Assembly: GCA_001661515.1 (NCBI GenBank) | Contig: LUVW01000032.1 | Location: forward strand, 1-64,000 | Origin: Capniomyces stellatus | Taxonomy: Eukaryota; Kickxellomycota; Harpellomycetes; Harpellales; Legeriomycetaceae | Reading direction: 5' to 3' | Length of the DNA: 64,000 nt | Part shown: positions 57,249 through 64,000 of the stretch, in pieces | Layout of the letters: every line of letters begins with the position of its first letter | How positions within the stretch are numbered: the stretch's first letter is position 1 | Translations under genes and position numbers: made by a program | Notes under the pieces: model-generated | Told to the model about the DNA's origin: nothing | Databases searched by the model: none | The model's input: the letters and a program-made list of their open reading frames with translations, nothing else

Positions 57249-58230
57249 TTAAAACTTTTGGAATTGCTTTGATCCCTTGAAGACCTTCTTGGTGTGCTTA
57301 AGAACGTTGAAACGAACGGTCTTTGACAATGGACTATAGAAACACATTAAACAAAATAACCAAATTAATAAAAAAAACCCAATAACCATTTTTTTTGAAA
57401 TAAAAAAACAGCCATAATAAAATAGCAGTAGCAAACACAAGTTGATACATCAAGTAGTCAATAAATACTTACCGGCATTCACCAACAGTGACTGAATCTC
57501 CGTTTTGTACACCAATGAAAGCTGGACTAAGATGGGCAGCAATGTTCTTGTGACGCTTTTCGTAACGGTTATATTTTGTGATATAGTGAAGGTAGTCACG
57601 ACGGATGATGATTGTGCGCTTCATTTTGCTTGAAACAACAATTCCTGAAAGGATACGTCCACGGATGCTAACATCTCCGGTGAAAGGACATTTCTTATCA
57701 ATATAAGTTCCCTCGATGGCCTCACGTGGGGTCTTGAAACCGAGACCTACATCTTTGCTCCAACGTGCGTTCTTCTTTTCGACTTGTCTAGCGAGGATTG
57801 AAACTCCTGCTTGTTTTTGGTATGAACGTTCAGTCTATTTTATTTAATTATCAGTTAATTCGAATTTAGTCTTAGCGCGGCTCAACCAAGAAGAAGAAAA
57901 AAAATGAGATGACCATTTAAATCTCGATCTAGTAATATCAAGAACAATTTATTTTTTTGCGCAAAGCAGTAAACGATCCATAAATCACAATCAATCCTTT
58001 AGACACAAACATAACCATGTTACAAAACAGTTACGTTTTTTAAAGGTATTTTTTTTGACCAGATTAGCAGGATCATTAAGCATAAAAAAGAAGCTCATCA
58101 TGATTTACAGCAAAAAGAAAAAATAAAGCAGAGATTGGGGATTTAAATAAAGGTTCCCCGAGTTATCAGTCCGTCATACGTAGCAGTATATCATAGTGTT
58201 TAAGAGTGTATTATTTACCTGTTCTGACAT
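57249..58230 (-). CDS. RPS11: 40S ribosomal protein S11 (uS17), 3 exons
   Basis: The model is complement(join(57249..57333,57473..57834,58219..58230)), 152 residues. Exon 1 is four codons, followed by a 384-base intron (GTAAAT..TAG); a second intron of 139 bases splits an Arg codon. uS17 binds 18S rRNA in the body of the small subunit. The sequence follows the eukaryotic family closely: Phe-Lys-Thr-Pro-x-x-Ala-Ile-Glu-Gly-x-[10 protein letters not shown], then Arg-Thr-Ile-x-Ile-Arg-Arg and [11 protein letters not shown], and the Ser-Lys-Thr-Val-Arg-Phe-Asn-Val motif near the end. An early intron after the start codon is typical of fungal ribosomal protein genes. The first intron was checked for a C/D snoRNA and none is convincing. 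Confidence 0.97.
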
Positions 58231-60875
58231 TGTGTAGGTTTGAGATCGGTATTAGTTAAGTATCGCAAAACAACCTTTGTTTGAAAGAGGGAATATCTAT
58301 TATTTACCTGCTACTAGGAGTAATCATTATTTTGTAAATTATTGCAAATATTTTTCTGCTAGTTTCTTCTTTTTTTTTTCCACTTGAAAAATCTTGCATT
58401 TTTTACCATTGGTTGTCAAATTATTTTTTTTGCTTTGGTTTTTTTATTGTACTTATCAACCCCTTCACTAATACTACATTTTTTCAGTCGAATTTTTTTT
58501 TTTTCCTTCTACATTTGAATTTCATACCGCTCTTACTTTCTGGATAAACTGCAAACCAATTTTTAAACTTTCTCCTTGGGTCTGCCCTTTTCACTTTGAT
58601 TTTAACTGTTTTTGCTTTTGTATGCGTCCTGAGATTTGGCTTAATTTAAATGATTATATAACTTTACTCCAATAGAAATCTTATAAATATCATTGACAAT
58701 TTTTTTAAGCCTATTATCTTTCCCTCAGCTTGATTTTTTTTTTCCACGGAATTTGCAATATTTTTTTTCTTATTTTACAAAGCATAAATAAACAACATTA
58801 AAATAGCACAAAAAAAAAAGAAAAAAAAAGTAAGAAATAAGAAATATGAAATATAAATAAAAAGCAATAAACATTAAAAAAGGTTAATAATTGAAAAATA
58901 AAAAAAAGCTACAAAAAACTCCTACAATTTACTCGGATATAAAGCACAGTTGACATTAGTTGTCAAATCATGTTGCGCAATTTTGTCAATATTGACCTTA
59001 TTCGTGCCCTGTAATATGTTTACGTTTATCTAGTTATCTTCATATTGAAACTTTGATGTGGTTTGATGTTGCAATTAAATGTACAACCAACTAACTTAAA
59101 AGTCCAATGGTAGCAAGGACTGCCATATCGCGGATAGGAATTCAGTACCATTTCTGTATCGCAGTGTTAATGTTTGCACACAATGGTCGGGGTGCACTGT
59201 TTAGCTTGACAAGATTGTAAATCCAGATATCTGGCCGATTTCTTTGAGCCCGAAAGGCTAATTTACTTGCAATGAACCTGAGGGCAGCAGAACATGAGTA
59301 TACATCCTGTAAAGTATTAGAAAACAAAGCAAAGCTGAATGAAGCGCCATTTTGGCAGAACAGCCATTTGGGTAGTAAGTTTGGTCAGCGATTTAATGGT
59401 TGCTTAAGCTTATCGCGGGCTTTGTATATAGGCTTTCAGTACTGTTTACTAGCTATCAAACACATCTAACAGTGATGTATAATGACGTAGTTAGTTTGAT
59501 TAAACTAGCAAGTTCTCAAATCGGCCATTGAGATTTTCCGCAGTGAAAAGTAGGGCAAGGCAAGTCAAGACAGGGCAAAACAAATCCAGTTTTACTTTTT
59601 TACCATACTCAAAAGTGCCGCCTCAGTGCGTGAATTACGCTCTGAAGGCTAACCAAAAACATAAAGTAGAAGGTTTAGGGTCACAGTGCTGGTTTCACTG
59701 GAGTGGCCCTCTTGGCTATTATCCGCCTTATTTAAAGGACAAAATAGGTAAATTGTTTTTCTTTTGAGTACTTTGTAAAAAAAAAAAAGACCAGTCAATC
59801 AAGTTCACTTAAAAAGCCAAATTCTGCGTTGGTTCTTGGTCAAGGCAGCCCATTTGATTTCCGCCTTAACAACTTTTGCCCGCTAGTTTTACGAGTGGAT
59901 TGTTTATGGAAAAAATCCAGAAATAAAAAAATTCGCGAATTTGATTTGCTGAAAACATTGTTTAGGGTCAGTTGTTTAGACATTTAAAATGGATAAACAT
60001 TAAATTTGTATTTGTTAATTTTTAATTAGTTGTTTTAGTCCATTGGAACAATTGCCGATTTATTTGTATTTCAGGTTAAGAGTAACGACAAAAGACTTCA
60101 ATAGCAAATCTAGAAGAAAGTTACCCAGTTAAAATAAATCGGAAAGTAGTCCTTGGTTTACGGCTAAAGCCGAGCAAAAACAAGTCAAAATTAGTTGAAA
60201 GTACTGATAGTTTTGTTAATCAGCTTTCAAATGCTACACCATTAGTTTGATAAGAAGAATGCTACGCTGTTTTCTTTTGCTTTAAAAGTTGCTTCGCCTT
60301 TAACATACTGCTGCACAGAGTTGCCAGGGAAATAAGAATTGAGCTGCTGTAGTTCGCCAGCCCTGATTAAAAGCGAATATGTTAATTTAATAGAATGCAG
60401 AAGAGAATTTCTGCTTTTCTCGATTGGTTAGAGAAAATAGAGTCTCTTGGCTAGGTGGGAAACTGACTGTTTATAAACTCGAAAGGAAAAAAGAAATTGG
60501 AGACGGTAAACACCCAATCAATCAGTAATTGGGCTGAGACTCGCTAGATTTCTGACACCAAGTGTGTGTGTGTGTTTTTTTGTTTTTTTTAATTAAAAAC
60601 GATCAACAATCTGCGAATGGAAAGTTTTAGTGCATATACTATTATAATAATTACACTACCATTCCCACCCGTACAAAACAAGAAAAAAAGAGGCAGTACC
60701 GCCCTTTGATATTACAGCTAGTATGTGTACGAGCTTAGCTTGTTGTTGTTGGATTGAGAAAGCTAACCCAAGCACCAAGCTGCCCATGAGGACTTGGCTA
60801 TTTTTTTTATAAAAAGTGTCAACTTTTGAGGGTTACAGCAAGTGCCAAATGTCAAGTGAGTGAGATGTGATGATC

Positions 60876-60950
60876 AAATGGGTCGAAATCAAATGGGTCG
60901 AAATCAAATAGGTTAAAATCAAATAGGTTAAAATCGAATGGGTTAAATTT
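60876..60950. repeat. 15-bp tandem repeat, 5 copies
   Basis: Five consecutive units of the form AAATGGGTCGAAATC. Units 1 and 2 are identical; units 3 and 4 are identical to each other (AAATAGGTTAAAATC); unit 5 is mixed. The pairing suggests stepwise duplication. Confidence 0.9.
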
Positions 60951-60994
60951 TTTGAAGCGTTTCAAAATTGATACAAAAACCAAAACTCGTTATT

Positions 60995-61042
60995 GAATTT
61001 GTTAATTTTCTTTTTTTTTATTGAAAGAATTTGTTAATTTTC
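60995..61042 (-). repeat. 16-bp direct repeats flanking a TTTCAAT-poly(A) insert
   Basis: GAATTTGTTAATTTTC at 60995-61010 is repeated exactly at 61027-61042. The 16 bases between are nine T followed by ATTGAAA, that is TTTCAAT plus an A run on the minus strand. Confidence 0.9.
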
Positions 61043-61865
61043 ATTGTAATTTTCTAATAACAAAAATTAAATTTGAGGGAGTTTTCTTTAGAGACCAGTT
61101 GATTTTTTTCACCGGAAATTCATACAGAGCAAAATTAGAGCCAGCTTCATTAGAATTGACCCAAATGTTTACTAAAGATTAGGGCCCTATCTCGATGAAT
61201 TCCAAGATATATCGAGTTGTTACTGGGGTTTGTTTGTAGATGTATTTCAAAATCTACGTGCACCCATATACTTTGAGTTGGAGGTTTACAAAGATAAAAC
61301 CACAACATTCAATATACCCAACACTCATATTTGTTAGTGAAAGCTCGCCGTAATTAATTTTCTCATTTATGAAAGCATATACGAGCTGCAGCAGAATATG
61401 AAATAACAAGAGTGCTAAAATATTTTGAATAAAAGGGTGAGAAGAGCTAAGATTACACCAAAACCAAACTATAACACAAGGCGATAATTTAGTACAGGTA
61501 GACTATGGCGTTGGTGTAATACAGGTCCATTATTATTTTATATAATCATATTCTAGTAGTTACCACAATGGTTAGTTCTTGGCAGGATAGAACAACTTGC
61601 ACCATCTCGTGAACAATCGTTGACATATCAATTTCCATTTGACTTGAAAAATTTGCATAAATATTATCTCATTTTTTAGTCAATAAAAAAAATAATCAAC
61701 GACAGCTTGCATAAACAGTACAGTTGTACGGCAGTATTTTAATTTAAAAGTAGGAGAGGTTGTTATGTGGGAACCGATCCAACGAGGCTACATAATATGA
61801 AAAGAGGATATTAAAATAAAGGATTAATATCAGTTTTATTAATTTAAATCCTTTAGCCAACATCA

Positions 61866-64000
61866 ATGCCAATAATCCACATTTGTTTATGCTGTGTACC
61901 TGTTGCACATATTATTTTAAATTGTGGAGTTAGTGATGAAAAAATAAAAGTCAATGAGCTTGCGTTAAAGCTATTAAATGGGTATCCAAGTTAGAATTGG
62001 CGTTGCAGATACCAAAATTTTAAAATTGAACCACCTTTAACACTTGGGCAATATGCACAATATGCAACATAACAATGTATCAATGTGGTTTTCCAGTATC
62101 GAATATCAAGGAGATAATTAAAATTTGTATTTTCTTGGAGACAGTTATTTTTCCTCTATCTAAATTTATTACACTTATTATAATTTCACTAAAAAAAACA
62201 AGCAAACATATATATATTTTTCAGGCTTAATATATTGACATACTACGAAAATAACAGGGTCTACTGAAAACACCGAGTGTTAGTCAGAAACGTTGACCTA
62301 GGATTGATTACAACGAGAGGACTATATGATACTCAAGAAGAAACTAGAAGCAACCAACTCAAAAAACATCCAAAGCACAGCAAAAACGCTCTGTTCCCAC
62401 CCAAAATACAGTTAATAATAGATCATTGGAACATGAAAAAGAAAAATAGAGCAGGCGGCTTAGCAAAAAGCTATATAAAAAGCGCCGAATACAAACTCGG
62501 GCTAAACCCACACGTTGAAGAATATGGTAGAATTATCGACAGGTTTGTTCCTGATAAGAAAAATCGAATAGGCAGAAAAAGGGCCGATAAGATAGATATC
62601 CTGCTTAAAAAAGAGAAGAATGTACAAAAAATGTACAAAATGAGCAACAGTGTAGAATATGTAGATTTTATAAGAACAATGTACCTAAACCACGGCTTTG
62701 GATCGATATTTAAACTGGACAGTAGTCTGGGGTTTGCCTGCACCAACGAAGACGTTATTAGTGTAGGTTTATCAAAAGGAGCAATTGGAAACAGTGCACT
62801 AAACAAAGATTCAACAGTAATAGATATCGAAAGCCGAGGTACCACGCCACAAGTAGATGTGGGTCCTAATGTGCCAAGCGACCAAGACATTGGTCGGCAG
62901 CAAAATAAAACATCACCAGGAAGTTCAGGAATCAAAGAGCTTAGCGAGCCGTCTCCTTCTTTGACAAAAAAGAACCAAGGCTCTCAGTCGGATTTAAAAA
63001 CAGAAGCTGCTCAGATTGAAGGGAGTATAGAGACGGATCCATTGAGAAGCCAGGGCCAGGATTCGAAACCCACTACATCAAACTTGGACACTAAGGCTTC
63101 AAGTACACCAGCGTATGAAGATAACATTAGGTCACATAGGGCCACCGCGTATGGCAAAAGTAAACGAGTGATTAATACTAGTGTCCTAAAAGAGGCGTCA
63201 AAGAACAATTTGGGCCACTATCTAAACAGCCCCTTTGAAGATTCTGAAGATTTTTTTTTGTACAAGATCTCAAACACCAAAAGCAGAATGAACTGCGGGT
63301 CAGATGATATGATAGTGCAGGCTTTGAATAACTTTAGGCTATCAGCATACTCAGAGGTGGTAAAAGGCAGCAAGATAGATACGCGCCCCAATAGCTTTTC
63401 GGATTTATTTGAAAATGACAACTATTTCAAGTCAAACGTAAGGGAGCTGAGAAATAATAAATTCAATAACGATTATAACAGCAATAATATCAACATAGAA
63501 AAGGCCGGGAGTAGAGGTGGTGGCATGCCAAACCCAAAAGACTCACAATTGCTGCCCACCGAAAATATGAGCTGTATGAGATCGAGAGGTAATAAACAAA
63601 TAAAGCGAATACAGTTGTATTTTAGTTTGAATAATTCTAATAAGTGCTGGAGCGGAATATAATTGGGTATAAATAAACAGGCAAATGCGTATATTAACTT
63701 GAGTTTTCTTATTTATGAAAATTAGAGTATGCTTTGAAGGACTTTAAGCAGAAAGTCCAGTCATTATTGTATGTGATTACCGACATTCTGAATGTAATTC
63801 AGTATAAGAAACCTGTTGAGAAGAGAAATTGCAATAACTATCAGTACACAGAGAATGCAAAGAAAATAGATCCGTTTTTGGCTATTTCAAAAGCTTTGGA
63901 CCAGTCTGATGGCCACCTATTTGCATACGAAACACAAAAGCTATTTTATTCTACCATGAATCTGATTATGAGCAACTGCTATGATTGCAGCGAAATTATT
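61866..64000 (+). CDS. unrecognised protein, 3 exons seen, cut by the right edge
   Basis: The supported exons are about 62288..63588 and 63726..>64000, joined by a GTAATA..TAG intron that keeps frame and turns an otherwise terminating frame into one open to the window end. The big exon has no ATG near its start and is closed upstream by a stop at 62265, so a first exon is needed. A candidate is 61866..61981, an ATG frame of 39 codons with a hydrophobic, Cys-containing signal-like start, whose GTATCC donor fits the CAG acceptor at 62287 in phase; this exon is tentative. The protein is basic in its first 130 residues (Lys/Arg clusters), Ser/Thr/Asn-rich in the middle, and helical again in the last exon (Tyr-Ala-Leu-Lys-Asp-Phe..). 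No domain is recognised and the function is unknown. Confidence 0.5.

Larger units (their letters stand above)
58231..61865. other. 3.6-kb gene-empty region
   Basis: This lies between the RPS11 start (-) and the right-edge gene (+). The first 700 bases are T-run rich on the plus strand; from 59.0 kb the composition is mixed. Short frames (59142-59327 minus, 59272-59469 plus, 59528-59767 plus) show no motif. It carries a 15-bp tandem repeat (60876-60950) and a micro-insertion (60995-61042). No gene, tRNA or transposon is recognised. Confidence 0.45.

Noticed and set aside
57366..57410. A further micro-insertion in RPS11 intron 2 (T run followed by GAAAT and an A run)
   Set aside because: The flanking similarity is only A-run sequence; there is no true direct repeat.
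57835..58218. C/D snoRNA in RPS11 intron 1 (an ATGATGA C-box-like match on the minus strand near 58090-58096)
   Set aside because: No CTGA D box occurs at a fitting distance and no terminal stem pairs with it.
59528..59767. Plus-strand frame of 79 codons in the empty right region
   Set aside because: No motif or supporting exons; length is within chance for this stretch.

Overview
This is nuclear DNA from an AT-rich fungus. All 17 genes I can support are eukaryotic. Several are fungal or mostly fungal families: DEF1, the NuA4 platform VID21/EAF1, PRM10/ThrE-type membrane proteins, a YABBY-like HMG protein and a DUF2015 protein. The genes carry spliceosomal introns of about 50-390 nt with GT..AG ends, and the 3' splice site is TAG in about 32 of the 37 introns I could place. 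CTG sits at positions conserved as leucine in eIF2-gamma and DIB1, so this is not a CTG-Ser yeast. Gene density is low, about one gene per 3.8 kb, with long A/T-rich spacers rich in poly-A/T and occasional poly-C/G runs. I cannot fix the lineage: an intron-rich early budding-yeast relative or an early-diverging AT-rich fungus both fit.

Layout, left to right. 0.9-4.0 kb: a 7-TM receptor-like protein (+) and a secreted acidic protein (-). 5.0-10.4 kb: SLX9 (+, 4 exons) converging on DEF1 (-, 2 exons). 10.4-13.5 kb: gene-empty, with a 5-base N gap. 13.5-20.2 kb: three minus-strand genes, namely a YABBY-like HMG protein, an unrecognised helical protein of 7 exons, and intronless GCD11 (eIF2-gamma). 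21.9-29.1 kb: a small hypothetical gene, MSH3 (-, 8 exons) and, divergent from it, DIB1 (+, 4 exons, the first only the start codon). 29.3-35.5 kb: a head-to-head pair of paralogous PRM10/ThrE proteins. 38.0-39.7 kb: a Ran1-like protein kinase. 40.6-48.2 kb: a giant glutamine-rich VID21. 48.4-53.8 kb: MSK1 (mitochondrial lysyl-tRNA synthetase) divergent from POL32 (9 exons). 54.6-58.2 kb: a DUF2015 membrane protein and RPS11. 58.2-61.9 kb: gene-empty. 61.9-64.0 kb: an unrecognised gene cut by the right edge.

The genes are mostly unrelated housekeeping genes, not an operon or cluster. By role they serve translation and ribosome assembly (GCD11, RPS11, SLX9, MSK1), replication, repair and chromatin (MSH3, POL32, DEF1, VID21) and splicing (DIB1).

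The most unusual signal is non-coding. At several intergenic sites a very short insert with the core TTTCAAT followed by a poly-A run (on one strand or the other) is bracketed by near-perfect 13-16 bp direct repeats. Different sites share the core but have unrelated flanking repeats. This is what extremely 5'-truncated target-primed retrotransposon insertions would look like, though other origins are possible. No CRISPR array, rRNA, convincing tRNA or intact transposon was seen.
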